Assembly (NCBI GenBank): GCA_920105625.2
Contig: OV050030.1
Coordinates: 352,656,425-352,720,424 of the forward strand
Reading direction: 5' to 3'
DNA length: 64,000 nucleotides
DNA from: Clusia tigrina
Lineage: Eukaryota; Arthropoda; Insecta; Diptera; Clusiidae
Part shown: in pieces, positions 23,255 through 36,877 of the stretch
Layout of the letters: each line of letters opens with the position of its first letter
Position numbering within the stretch: position 1 is the first letter of the stretch
The notes under the pieces: generated by a model
What the model was told of the DNA's origin: nothing
What the model saw: only the letters and a program-made list of their open reading frames with translations
The model's database searches: none
Made by a program: the position numbers and the translations under genes

Positions 23255-24957
23255 GGGGGAGTTTTTATCCCTTTTGTCAATTTTACCCCCTAAATGTGGA
23301 ACAATCCAAACAATGTATAGCCTATGTTATCCGAGGGGTTTTTCTGAAGACTTTCTGAAAATTTCATCAAAATCGGTCCAGCCGTTTTCGAGTGCATGCA
23401 TTGCTTACATGCATACATACATACATAGGGAGGGAAAGTTTTTATCCCATTTGCCAATTTCACCCCCTACATGTAAAAAATCCAAACAATGTGTAGCGTA
23501 TGTTACTCGCGAGTTTATTCTGAAAATTGCCTGAAAATTTCATCAAAATCGGTTCAGCTGTTTTCGAGTACATACGTTGCATACAAACATACATACATAC
23601 ATGCAAACTTTTATATGGACAAAATCACGTGTTGACATAAAAGGTCATAACTCACGAACGCGTCGACCGATTTCGTGCAAACTTATCTATAAACCATCTA
23701 CACGACCATACGAACAAACCACAAAAAGTTTCATTGAATTCGGTTTGACGGTTCATGAGTTATAAAGTCACAACGCACTTGCACCAATTTTTTATATATA
23801 AAGATAGAAGATAGATTAGGTAAGGGGAGTTTTTATCCCTTTTGTCAATTTTACCCCCTAAATGTGGAACAATCCAAACAATGTATAGCCTATGTTATCC
23901 GAGGGGTTTTTCTGAAGACTCTCTGAAAATTTCATCAAAATCTGTCCAGCCGTTTTCGAGTACATACGTTGCATACAAACATACATACATACATAGGGAG
24001 GGAAAGTTTTTATCCCATTTGCCAATTTCACCCCCTACATGTAAAAAATCCAAACAATGTGTAGCGTATGTTACTCGCGAGTTTATTCTGAAAATTGCCT
24101 GAAAATTTCATCAAAATCGGTTCAGCCGTTTTCGAGTACATACGTTGCATACAAACATACATACATACATGCAAACTTTTATATGGACAAAATCACGTGT
24201 TGACATAAAAGGTCATAACTCACGAACGCGTCGACCGATTTCGTGCAAACTTATCTATAAACCATCTACACGACCATACGAACAAACCACAAAAAGTTTC
24301 ATTGAATTCGGTTTGACGGTTCATGAGTTATAAAGTCACAAAGCACTTGCACCAATTTTTTATATATATAGATAGAAGATAGATTAGGTAGGGGGAGTTT
24401 TTATCCCTTTTGTCAATTTTACCCCCTAAATGTGGAACAATCCAAACAATGTATAGCCTATGTTATCTGAGGGGTTTTTCTGAAGACTCTCTGAAAATTT
24501 CATCAAAATCGGTCCAGCCGTTTTCGAGTGCATGCATTGCTTACATGCATACATACATACATAGGGAGGGAAAGTTTTTATCCCATTTGCCAATTTCACC
24601 CCCTACATGTAAAAATCCAAACAATGTGTAGCGTATGTTACTCGCGAGTTTATTCTGAAAATTGCCTGAAAATTTCATCAAAATCGGTTCAGCCGTTTTT
24701 GAGTACATACGTTGCATACAAACATACATACATACATGCAAACTTTTATATGGACAAAATCACGTGTTGACATAAAAGGTCATAACTCACGAACACGTCG
24801 ACCGATTTCGTGCAAACTTATCTATAAACCATCTACACGACCATACGAACAAACCACAAAAAGTTTCATTGAATTCGGTTTGACGGTTCATGAGTTATAA
24901 AGTCACAACGCACTTGCACCAATTTTTTATATATATAGATAGAAGATAGATTAGGTA
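23255..24957 (+). repeat. Higher-order segment U42-U44, copy 1
   Basis: The monomer types in order are: GAAGACTTTCTG with CAGCTG; converted; GTTATCTGAGG. The same three follow in the same order 2271 bp downstream. U44 alone has the A-run loss, a CCGTTTTTGAG change and AACACGTCG, so the copies have diverged slightly or been re-edited. Confidence 0.78.
23962..23979 (+). other. B-to-A converted tract in U43, same breakpoint as U41
   Basis: It shares the private ATCTGTCC change, the short converted tract and the AAAGATAG/GGTAAGGGG junction with U41. U41 and U43 therefore descend from one converted monomer that was then duplicated at a two-monomer spacing. Confidence 0.8.
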
Positions 24958-25525
24958 GGGGGAGTTTTTATCCCTTTTGTCAATTTTACCCCTTAAATGT
25001 GGAACAATCCAAACAATGTATAGCCTATGTTATCCGAGGGGTTTTTCTGAAGACTCTCTGAAAATTTCATCAAAATCGGTCCAGCCGTTTTCGAGTGCAT
25101 GCATTGCTTACATGCATACATACATACATAGGGAGGGAAAGTTTTTATCCCATTTGCCAATTTCACCCCCTACATGTAAAAAATCCAAACAATGTGTAGC
25201 GTATGTTACTCGCGAGTTTATTCTGAAAATTGCCTGAAAATTTCATCAAAATCGGTTCAGCCGTTTTCGAGTACATACGTTGCATACAAACATACATACA
25301 TACATGCAAACTTTTATATGGACAAAATCACGTGTTGACATAAAAGGTCATAACTCACGAACGCGTCGACCGATTTCGTGCAAACTTATCTATAAACCAT
25401 CTACACGACCATACGAACAAACCACAAAAAGTTTCATTGAATTCGGTTTGACGGTTCATGAGTTATAAAGTCACAACGCACTTGCACCAATTTTTTATAT
25501 ATATAGATAGAAGATAGATTAGGTA

Positions 25526-27229
25526 GGGGGAGTTTTTATCCCTTTTGTCAATTTTACCCCCTAAATGTGGAACAATCCAAACAATGTATAGCCTATGTTA
25601 TCCGAGGGGTTTTTCTGAAGACTTTCTGAAAATTTCATCAAAATCGGTCCAGCCGTTTTCGAGTGCATGCATTGCTTACATGCATACATACATACATAGG
25701 GAGGGAAAGTTTTTATCCCATTTGCCAATTTCACCCCCTACATGTAAAAAATCCAAACAATGTGTAGCGTATGTTACTCGCGAGTTTATTCTGAAAATTG
25801 CCTGAAAATTTCATCAAAATCGGTTCAGCTGTTTTCGAGTACATACGTTGCATACAAACATACATACATACATGCAAACTTTTATATGGACAAAATCACG
25901 TGTTGACATAAAAGGTCATAACTCACGAACGCGTCGACCGATTTCGTGCAAACTTATCTATAAACCATCTACACGACCATACGAACAAACCACAAAAAGT
26001 TTCATTGAATTCGGTTTGACGGTTCATGAGTTATAAAGTCACAACGCACTTGCACCAATTTTTTATATATAAAGATAGAAGATAGATTAGGTAAGGGGAG
26101 TTTTTATCCCTTTTGTCAATTTTACCCCCTAAATGTGGAACAATCCAAACAATGTATAGCCTATGTTATCCGAGGGGTTTTTCTGAAGACTCTCTGAAAA
26201 TTTCATCAAAATCGGTTCAGCCGTTTTCGAGTACATACGTTGCATACAAACATACATACATACATAGGGAGGGAAAGTTTTTATCCCATTTGCCAATTTC
26301 ACCCCCTACATGTAAAAAATCCAAACAATGTGTAGCGTATGTTACTCGCGAGTTTATTCTGAAAATTGCCTGAAAATTTCATCAAAATCGGTTCAGCCGT
26401 TTTCGAGTACATACGTTGCATACAAACATACATACATACATGCAAACTTTTATATGGACAAAATCACGTGTTGACATAAAAGGTCATAACTCACGAACGC
26501 GTCGACCGATTTCGTGCAAACTTATCTATAAACCATCTACACGACCATACGAACAAACCACAAAAAGTTTCATTGAATTCGGTTTGACGGTTCATGAGTT
26601 ATAAAGTCACAAAGCACTTGCACCAATTTTTTATATATATAGATAGAAGATAGATTAGGTAGGGGGAGTTTTTATCCCTTTTGTCAATTTTACCCCCTAA
26701 ATGTGGAACAATCCAAACAATGTATAGCCTATGTTATCTGAGGGGTTTTTCTGAAGACTCTCTGAAAATTTCATCAAAATCGGTCCAGCCGTTTTCGAGT
26801 GCATGCATTGCTTACATGCATACATACATACATAGGGAGGGAAAGTTTTTATCCCATTTGCCAATTTCACCCCCTACATGTAAAAAATCCAAACAATGTG
26901 TAGCGTATGTTACTCGCGAGTTTATTCTGAAAATTGCCTGAAAATTTCATCAAAATCGGTTCAGCCGTTTTCGAGTACATACGTTGCATACAAACATACA
27001 TACATACATGCAAACTTTTATATGGACAAAATCACGTGTTGACATAAAAGGTCATAACTCACGAACGCGTCGACCGATTTCGTGCAAACTTATCTATAAA
27101 CCATCTACACGACCATACGAACAAACCACAAAAAGTTTCATTGAATTCGGTTTGACGGTTCATGAGTTATAAAGTCACAACGCACTTGCACCAATTTTTT
27201 ATATATATAGATAGAAGATAGATTAGGTA
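25526..27229 (+). repeat. Higher-order segment U46-U48, copy 2
   Basis: This repeats the order of U42-U44 at an offset of four monomers minus one base. Shared details include the AAAGATAG/GGTAAGGGG junction, the AAAGCACTTG variant and GTTATCTGAGG. The fourth monomers of each set, U45 (ACCCCTTAAATG) and U49, are not alike, so only about three of four monomers are demonstrably shared. Confidence 0.78.
26217..26250 (+). other. B-to-A converted tract in U47 (long form)
   Basis: It has the long tract of U40 (GGTTCAGCC onward) but the AAAGATAG/GGTAAGGGG entry junction of U41 and U43. This mixture implies a further exchange among converted monomers or an independent conversion. Confidence 0.8.
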
Positions 27230-28340
27230 GGGGGAGTTTTTATCCCTTTTGTCAATTTTACCCCCTAAATGTAGAACAATCCAAACAATGTATAGCCTAT
27301 ATTATCCGAGGGGTTTTTCTGAAGACTCTCTGAAAATTTCATCAAAATCGGTCCAGCCGTTTTCGAGTGCATGCATTGCTTCCATGCATACATACATACA
27401 TAGGGAGGGAAAGTTTTTATCCCATTTGCCAATTTCACCCCCTACATGTAAAAAATCCAAACAATGTGTAGCGTATGTTACTCGCGAGTTTATTCTGAAA
27501 ATTGCCTGAAAATTTCATCAAAATCGGTTCAGCTGTTTTCGAGTACATACGTTGCATACAAACATACATACATACATGCAAACTTTTATATGGACAAAAT
27601 CACGTGTTGACATAAAAGGTCATAACTCACGAACGCGTCGACCGATTTCGTGCAAACTTATCTATAAACCATCTACACGACCATACGAACAAACCACAAA
27701 AAGTTTCATTGAATTCGGTTTGACGGTTCATGAGTTATAAAGTCACAACGCACTTGCACCAATTTTATATATATATAGATAGAAGATAGATTAGGTAGGG
27801 GGAGTTTTTATCCCTTTTGTCAATTTTACCCCCTAAATGTGGAACAATCCAAACAATGTATAGCCTATGTTATCCGAGGGGTTTTTCTGAAGACTCTCTG
27901 AAAATTTCATCAAAATCGGTCCAGCCGTTTTCGAGTGCATGCATTGCTTACATGCATACATACATACATAGGGAGGGAAAGTTTTTATCCCATTTGCCAA
28001 TTTCACCCCCTACATGTAAAAAATCCAAACAATGTGTAGCGTATGTTACTCGCGAGTTTATTCTGAAAATTGCCTGAAAATTTCATCAAAATCGATTCAG
28101 CTGTTTTCGAGTACATACGTTGCATACAAACATACATACATACATGCAAACTTTTATATGGACAAAATCACGTGTTGACATAAAAGGTCATAACTCACGA
28201 ACGCGTCGACCGATTTCGTGCAAACTTATCTATAAACCATCTACACGACCATACGAACAAACCACAAAAAGTTTCATTGAATTCGGTTTGACGGTTCATG
28301 AGTTATAAAGTCACAACGCACTTGCACCAATTTTTTATAT

Positions 28341-30429
28341 ATTTAGATAGAAGATAGATTAGGTAGGGGGAGTTTTTATCCCTTTTGAAAATTTTACCCC
28401 CTAAATGTGGAACAATCCAAACAATGTATAGCCTATGTTATCCGAGGGGTTTTTCTGAAGAGTCTCTGAAAATTTCATCAAAATCGGTCCAGCCGTTTTC
28501 GAGTGCATGCATTGCTTACATGCATACATACATGCATAGGGAGGGAAAGTTTTTATCCCATTTGCCAATTTCACCCCCTACATGTAAAAAATCCAAACAA
28601 TGTGTAGCGTATGTTACTCGCGAGTTTATTCTGAAAATTGCCTGAAAATTTCATCAAAATCGGTTCAGCCGTTTTCGAGTACATACGTTGCATACAAACA
28701 TACATACATACATGCAAACTTGTATATAGACAAAATCACGTGTTGACATAAAAGGTCATAACTCACGAACGCGTCGACCGATTTCGTGCAAACTTATCTA
28801 TAAACCATCTACACGACCATACGAACAAACCACAAAAAGTTTCATTGAATTCGGTTTGACGGTTCATGAGTTATAAAGTCACAACGCACTTGCACCAATT
28901 TTTTATATATATAGATAGAAGATAGATTAGGTAGGGGGAGTTTTTATCCCTTTTGTCAATTTTACCCCCTAAATGTGGAACAATCCAAACAATGTATAGC
29001 CTATGTTATCCGAGGGGTTTTTCTGAAGACTCTCTGAAAATTTCATCAAAATCGGTCCAGCCGTTTTCGAGTGCATGCATTGCTTACATGCATACATACA
29101 TACATAGGGAGGGAAAGTTTTTATCCCATTTGCCAATTTCACCCCCTACATGTAAAAAATCCAAACAATGTGTAGCGTATGTTACTCGCGAGATTATTCT
29201 GAAAATTGCCTGAAAATTTCATCAAAACCGGTTCAGCCGTTTTCGAGTACATACGTTGCATACAAACATACATACATACATGCAAATTTTTATATGGACA
29301 AAATCACGTGTTGACATAAAAGGTCATAACTCACGAACGCGTCGACCGATTTCGTGCAAACTTATCTATAAACCATCTACACGACCATACGAACAAACCA
29401 CAAAAAGTTTCATTGAATTCGGTTTGACGGTTCATGAGTTATAAAGTCACAACGCACTTGCACCAATTTTTTACATATATAGATAGAAGATAGATTAGGT
29501 AGGGGGAGTTTTTATCCCTTTTGTCAATTTTACCCCCTAAATGTGGAACAATCCAAACAATGTATAGCCTATGTTATCCGAGGGGTTTTTCTGAAGACTC
29601 TCTGAAAATTTCATCAAAATCGGCCCAGCCGTTTTCGAGTGCATGCATTGCTTACATGCATACATACATACATAGGGAGGGAAAGTTTTTATCCCATTTG
29701 CCAATTTCACCCCCTACATGTAAAAAATCCAAACAATGTGTAGCGTATGTTACTCGCGAGTTTATTCTGAAAATTGCCTGAAAATTTCATCAAAATCGGT
29801 TCAGCCGTTTTCGAGTACATACGTTGCATACAAACATACATACATACATGCAAACTTTTATATGGACACAATCACGTGTTGACATAAAAGGTCATAACTC
29901 ACGAACGCGTCGACCGATTTCGTGCAAACTTATCTATAAACCATCTACACGACCATACGAACAAACCACAAAAAGTTTCATTGAATTCGGTTTGACGGTT
30001 CATGAGTTATAAAGTCACAACGCACTTGCACCAATTTTTTATATATATAGATAGAAGATAGATTAGGTAGGGGGAGTTTTTATCCCTTTTGTCAATTTTA
30101 CCCCCTAAATGTGGAACAATCCAAACAATGTATAGCCTATGTTATCCGAGGGGTTTTTCTGAAGACTCTCTGAAAATTTCATCAAAATCGGTCCAGCCGT
30201 TTTCGAGTGCATGCATTGCTTACATGCATACATACATACATAGGGAGGGAAAGTTTTTATCCCATTTGCCAATTTCACCCCCTACATGTAAAAAATCCAA
30301 ACAATGTGTAGCGTATGTTACTCGCGAGTTTATTCTGAAAATTGCCTGAAAATTTCATCAAAATCGGTTCAGCTGTTTTCGAGTACATACGTTGCATACA
30401 AACATACATACATACATGCAAACTTTCTT
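28341..30429 (+). repeat. Recent segmental duplication, copy 1 (U50 tail to U54)
   Basis: The first shared marker is ATTTAGATAG in the U50 tail and the last is ACTTTCTTATGG in U54. Between them, every rare variant I noticed is also found 3409 bp downstream, except T at 29342 (G in the copy) and G at 30375 (C in the copy). Just beyond the last marker, A at 30501 faces T in the copy. Two to three differences in about 2.1 kb indicate a young event. Confidence 0.85.
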
Positions 30430-33400
30430 ATGGACAAAATCACGTGTTGACATAAAAGGTCATAACTCACGAACGCGTCGACCGATTTCGTGCAAACTTA
30501 ACTATAAACCATCTACACGACCATACGAACAAACCACAAAAAGTTTCATTGAATTCGGTTTGACGGTTCATGAGTTATAAAGTCACAACGCACTTGCACC
30601 AATTTTTTATATATATAGATAGAAGATAGATTAGGTAGGGGGAGTTTTTATCCCTTTTGTCAATTTAACCCCCTAAATGTTGAACAATCCAAACAATGTA
30701 TAGCCTATGTTATCCGAGGGGTTTTTCTGAAGACTCTCTGAAAATTTCATCAAAATCGGTCCAGCCGTTTTCGAGTGCATGCATTGCTTACATGCATACA
30801 TACATACATAGGGAGGGAAAGTTTTTATCCCATTTGCCAATTTCACCCCCTACATGTAAAAAATCCAAACAATGTGTAGCGTATGTTACTCGCGAGTTTA
30901 TTCTGAAAATTGCCTGAAAATTTCATCAAAATCGGTTCAGCCGTTTTCGAGTACATACGTTGCATACAAACATACATACATACATGCAAACTTTTATATG
31001 GACAAAATCACGTGTTGACATAAAAGGTCATAACTCACGAACGCGTCGACCGATTTCGTGCAAACTTATCTATAAACCATCTACACGACCATACGAACAA
31101 ACCACAAAAAGTTTCATTGAATTCGGTTTGACGGTTCATGAGTTATAAAGTCACAACGCACTTGCACCAATTTTTTATATATATAGATAGAAGATAGATT
31201 AGGTAGGGGGAGTTTTTATCCCTTTTTGTCAATTTTACCCCCTAAATTTGGAACAATCCAAACAATGTATAGCCTATGTTATCCGAGGGGTTTTTCTGAA
31301 GACTCTCTGAAAATTTCATCAAAATCGGTCCAGCCGTTTTCGAGTGCATGCATTGCTTACATGCATACATACATACATAGGGAGGGAAAGTTTTTATCCC
31401 ATTTGCCAATTTCACCCCCTACATGTAAAAAATCCAAACAATGTGTAGCGTATGTTACTCGCGAGTTTATTCTGAAAATTGCCTGAAAATTTCATCAAAA
31501 TCGGTTCAGCTGTTTTCGAGTACATACGTTGCATACAAACATACATACATACATGCAAACTTTTATATGGACAAAATCACGTGTTGACATAAAAGGTCAT
31601 AACTCACGAACGCGTCGACCGATTTCGTGCAAACTTATCTATAAACCATCTACACGACCATACGAACAAACCACAAAAAGTTTCATTGAATTCGGTTTGA
31701 CGGTTCATGAGTTATAAAGTCACAACGCACTTGCACCAATTTTTTATATATTTAGATAGAAGATAGATTAGGTAGGGGGAGTTTTTATCCCTTTTGAAAA
31801 TTTTACCCCCTAAATGTGGAACAATCCAAACAATGTATAGCCTATGTTATCCGAGGGGTTTTTCTGAAGAGTCTCTGAAAATTTCATCAAAATCGGTCCA
31901 GCCGTTTTCGAGTGCATGCATTGCTTACATGCATACATACATGCATAGGGAGGGAAAGTTTTTATCCCATTTGCCAATTTCACCCCCTACATGTAAAAAA
32001 TCCAAACAATGTGTAGCGTATGTTACTCGCGAGTTTATTCTGAAAATTGCCTGAAAATTTCATCAAAATCGGTTCAGCCGTTTTCGAGTACATACGTTGC
32101 ATACAAACATACATACATACATGCAAACTTGTATATAGACAAAATCACGTGTTGACATAAAAGGTCATAACTCACGAACGCGTCGACCGATTTCGTGCAA
32201 ACTTATCTATAAACCATCTACACGACCATACGAACAAACCACAAAAAGTTTCATTGAATTCGGTTTGACGGTTCATGAGTTATAAAGTCACAACGCACTT
32301 GCACCAATTTTTTATATATATAGATAGAAGATAGATTAGGTAGGGGGAGTTTTTATCCCTTTTGTCAATTTTACCCCCTAAATGTGGAACAATCCAAACA
32401 ATGTATAGCCTATGTTATCCGAGGGGTTTTTCTGAAGACTCTCTGAAAATTTCATCAAAATCGGTCCAGCCGTTTTCGAGTGCATGCATTGCTTACATGC
32501 ATACATACATACATAGGGAGGGAAAGTTTTTATCCCATTTGCCAATTTCACCCCCTACATGTAAAAAATCCAAACAATGTGTAGCGTATGTTACTCGCGA
32601 GATTATTCTGAAAATTGCCTGAAAATTTCATCAAAACCGGTTCAGCCGTTTTCGAGTACATACGTTGCATACAAACATACATACATACATGCAAATTTTT
32701 ATATGGACAAAATCACGTGTTGACATAAAAGGTCATAACTCACGAACGCGGCGACCGATTTCGTGCAAACTTATCTATAAACCATCTACACGACCATACG
32801 AACAAACCACAAAAAGTTTCATTGAATTCGGTTTGACGGTTCATGAGTTATAAAGTCACAACGCACTTGCACCAATTTTTTACATATATAGATAGAAGAT
32901 AGATTAGGTAGGGGGAGTTTTTATCCCTTTTGTCAATTTTACCCCCTAAATGTGGAACAATCCAAACAATGTATAGCCTATGTTATCCGAGGGGTTTTTC
33001 TGAAGACTCTCTGAAAATTTCATCAAAATCGGCCCAGCCGTTTTCGAGTGCATGCATTGCTTACATGCATACATACATACATAGGGAGGGAAAGTTTTTA
33101 TCCCATTTGCCAATTTCACCCCCTACATGTAAAAAATCCAAACAATGTGTAGCGTATGTTACTCGCGAGTTTATTCTGAAAATTGCCTGAAAATTTCATC
33201 AAAATCGGTTCAGCCGTTTTCGAGTACATACGTTGCATACAAACATACATACATACATGCAAACTTTTATATGGACACAATCACGTGTTGACATAAAAGG
33301 TCATAACTCACGAACGCGTCGACCGATTTCGTGCAAACTTATCTATAAACCATCTACACGACCATACGAACAAACCACAAAAAGTTTCATTGAATTCGGT

Positions 33401-34046
33401 TTGACGGTTCATGAGTTATAAAGTCACAACGCACTTGCACCAATTTTTTATATATATAGATAGAAGATAGATTAGGTAGGGGGAGTTTTTATCCCTTTTG
33501 TCAATTTTACCCCCTAAATGTGGAACAATCCAAACAATGTATAGCCTATGTTATCCGAGGGGTTTTTCTGAAGACTCTCTGAAAATTTCATCAAAATCGG
33601 TCCAGCCGTTTTCGAGTGCATGCATTGCTTACATGCATACATACATACATAGGGAGGGAAAGTTTTTATCCCATTTGCCAATTTCACCCCCTACATGTAA
33701 AAAATCCAAACAATGTGTAGCGTATGTTACTCGCGAGTTTATTCTGAAAATTGCCTGAAAATTTCATCAAAATCGGTTCAGCTCTTTTCGAGTACATACG
33801 TTGCATACAAACATACATACATACATGCAAACTTTCTTATGGACAAAATCACGTGTTGACATAAAAGGTCATAACTCACGAACGCGTCGACCGATTTCGT
33901 GCAAACTTATCTATAAACCATCTACACGACCATACGAACAAACCACAAAAAGTTTCATTGAATTCGGTTTGACGGTTCATGAGTTATAAAGTCACAACGC
34001 ACTTGCACCAATTTTTTATATATATAGATAGAAGATAGATTAGGTA
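28366..34046 (+). repeat. Array region 4 (U51-U60): six-monomer-offset duplication
   Basis: Starts are 28366, 28934, 29502, 30070, 30638, 31206 (U56, 569 bp), 31775, 32343, 32911 and 33479. U51-U54 and U57-U60 match one to one through private variants: GAAGAGTCTCTG, ACATGCATAGG and CTTGTATATAGAC (U51/U57); GAGATTATTC, AAAACCGG and GCAAATTTTTAT (U52/U58); CGGCCCAGCC and GGACACAATC (U53/U59); ACTTTCTTATGG (U54/U60). U55 (AATTTAACC, AAATGTTGAAC) and U56 (extra T, AAATTTGGAAC) lie between them. Confidence 0.88.
31750..33838 (+). repeat. Recent segmental duplication, copy 2 (U56 tail to U60)
   Basis: This is the downstream partner of the U50-U54 segment at an offset of 3409 bp, which is six monomers plus one base. 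The extra base is the additional T in U56 near 31225. The G at 32751 destroys the MluI/SalI cluster in U58, and the C at 33784 gives a unique CAGCTCTTTT. Confidence 0.85.
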
Positions 34047-36318
34047 GGGGGAGTTTTTATCCCTTTTGTCAATTTTACCCCCTAAATGTGGAACAATCCA
34101 AACAATGTATAGCCTATGTTATCCGAGGGGTTTTTCTGAAGACTCTCTGAAAATTTCATCAAAATCGGTCCAGCCGTTTTCGAGTGCATGCATTGCTTAC
34201 ATGCATACATACATACATAGGGAAGGAAAGTTTTTATCCCATTTGCCAATTTCACCCCCTACATGTAAAAAATCCAAACAATGTGTAGCGTATGTTACTC
34301 GCGAGTTTATTCTGAAAATTGCCTGAAAATTTCATCAAAATCGGTTCAGCCGTTTTCGAGTACATACGTTGCATACAAGCATACATACATACAGGCAAAC
34401 TTTTATATGGACAAAATCACGTGTTGACATAAAAGGTCATAACTCACGAACGCGTCGACCGATTTCGTGCAAACTTATCTATAAACCATCTACACGACCA
34501 TACGAACAAACCACAAAAAGTTTCATTGAATTCGGTTTGACGGTTCATGAGTTATAAAGTCACAACGCACTTGCACCAATTTTTTATATATATAGATAGA
34601 AGATAGATTAGGTAGGGGGAGTTTTTATCCCTTTTGTCAATTTTACCCCCTAAATGTGGAACAATCCAAACAATGTATAGCCTATGTTGTCCGAGGGGTT
34701 TTTCTGAAGACTCTCTGAAAATTTCATCAAAATCGGTCCAGCCGTTTTCGAGTGCATGCATTGCTTACATGCATACATACATACATAGGGAGGGAAAGTT
34801 TTTATCCCATTTGCCAATTTCACCCCCTACATGTAAAAAATGCAAACAATGTGTAGCGTATGTTACTCGCGAGTTTATTCTGAAAATTGCCTGAAAATTT
34901 CATCAAAATCGGTTCAGCCGTTTTCGAGTACATACGTTGCATACAAACATACATGCATACATGCAAACTTGTATATGGACAAAATCACGTGTTGACATAA
35001 AAGGTCATAACTCACGAACGCGTCGACAGATTTCGTGCAAACTTATCTATAAACCATCTACACGACCATACGAACAAACCACAAAAAGTTTCATTGAATT
35101 CGGTTTGACGGTTCATGAGTTATAAAGTCACAACGCACTTGCACCAATTTTTTATATATATAGATAGAAGATAGATTAGGTAGGGGGAGTTTTTATCCCT
35201 TTTGTCAATTTTACCCCCTAAATGTGGAACAATCCAAACAATGTATAGCCTATGTTATCCGAGGGGTTTTTCTGAAGACTCTCTGAAAATTTCATCAAAA
35301 TCGGTCCAGCCGTTTTCGAGTGCATGCATTGCTTACATGCATACATACATACATAGGGAGGGAAAGTTTTTATCCCATTTGCCAATTTCACCCCCTACAT
35401 GTAAAAAATCCAAACAATGTGTAGCGTATGTTACTCGCGAGTATATTCTGAAAATTGCCTGAAAATTTCATCAAAATCGGTTCAGCCGTTTTCGAGTACA
35501 TACGTTGCATACAAACATACATACATACATGCAAACTTTTATATGGACAAAATCACGTGTTGACATAAAAGGTCATAACTCACGAACGCGTCGACCGATT
35601 TCGTGCAAACTTATCTATAAACCATCTACACGACCATACGAACAAACCACAAAAAGTTTCATTGAATTCGGTTTGACGGTTCATGAGTTATAAAGTCACA
35701 ACGCACTTGCACCAATTTTTTATATATATAGATAGAAGATAGATTAGGTAGGGGGAGTTTTTATCCCTTTTGTCAATTTAACCCCCTAAATGTGGAACAA
35801 TCCAAACAATGTATAGCCTATGTTATCCGAGGGGTTTTTCTGAAGACTCTCTGAAAATTTCATCAAAATCGGTCCAGCCGTTTTCGAGTGCATGCATTGC
35901 TTACATGCATACATACATACATAGGGAGGGAAAGTTTTTATCCCATTTGCCAATTTCACCCCCTACATGTAAAAAATCCAAACAATGTGTAGCGTATGTT
36001 ACTCGCGAGTTTATTCTGAAAATTGCCTGAAAATTTCATCAAAATCGGTTCAGCCGTTTTCGAGTACATACGTTGCATACAAACATACATACATACATGC
36101 AAACTTTTATATGGACAAAATCACGTGTTGACATAAAAGGTCATAACTCACGAACGCGTCAACCGATTTCGTGCAAACTTATCTATAAACCATCTACACG
36201 ACCATACGAACAAACCACAAAAAGTTTCATTGAATTCGGTTTGACGGTTCATGAGTTATAAAGTCACAACGCACTTGCACCAATTTTTTATATATATAGA
36301 TAGAAGATAGATTAGGTA

Positions 36319-36877
36319 GGGGGAGTTTTTATCCCTTTTGTCAATTTTACCCCCTAAATGTGGAACAATCCAAACAATGTATAGCCTATGTTATCCGAGG
36401 GGTTTTTCTGAAGACTCTCTGAAAATTTCATCAAAATCGGTCCAGCCGTTTTCGATTGCTTACATGCATACATACATACATAGGGAGGGAAAGTTTTTAT
36501 CCCATTTGCCAATTTCACCCCCTACATGTAAAAAATCCAAACAATGTGTAGCGTATGTTACTCGCGAGTTTATTCTGAAAATTGCCTGAAAATTTCATCA
36601 AAATCGGTTCAGCCGTTTTCGAGTACATACGTTGCATACAAACATACATACATACATGCAAACTTGTGTATGGACAAAATCACGTGTTGACATAAAAGGT
36701 CATAACTCACGAACGCGTCGACCGATTTCGTGCAAACTTATCTATAAACCATCTACACGACCATACGAACAAACCACAAAAAGTTTCATTGAATTCGGTT
36801 TGACGGTTCATGAGTTATAAAGTCACAACGCACTTGCACCAATTTTTTATATATATAGATAGAAGATAGATTAGGTA
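36319..36877 (+). repeat. Short 559-bp monomer U65 with a 9-bp deletion
   Basis: At 36454/36455 the sequence reads TTTTCGATTGCTTACATGC, so nine bases corresponding to GTGCATGCA are missing from the palindromic GCATGCAT stretch of module A. This is the only copy with this deletion. The lost bases lie in a self-complementary stretch, which favours slippage. Confidence 0.88.

Larger units (their letters stand above)
22119..28365 (+). repeat. Array region 3 (U40-U50): converted monomers and a four-monomer repeat
   Basis: Starts are 22119, 22687, 23255, 23823, 24391, 24958, 25526, 26094, 26662, 27230 and 27798. Four monomers (U40, U41, U43, U47) have module B sequence at the end of module A. U42 and U46 share GAAGACTTTCTG and CAGCTG, U43 and U47 are converted, and U44 and U48 share GTTATCTGAGG, giving a higher-order period of four monomers. 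The AAAGCACTTG variant falls at the end of both U43 and U47. U49 has private GTAGAAC, CTATATTATCC and GCTTCCATG changes. Confidence 0.87.

Noticed and set aside
19430..24741. Minus-strand 66-codon frames at 19430-19630, 21133-21333 and 24541-24741, and a 69-codon frame at 34552-34761
   Set aside because: The first three exist only where the A-run lost one base, and the last only where a base change removed a stop. They begin or end in translated CATA/TATG repeats (MHVCMYVCM), so they are chance frames.
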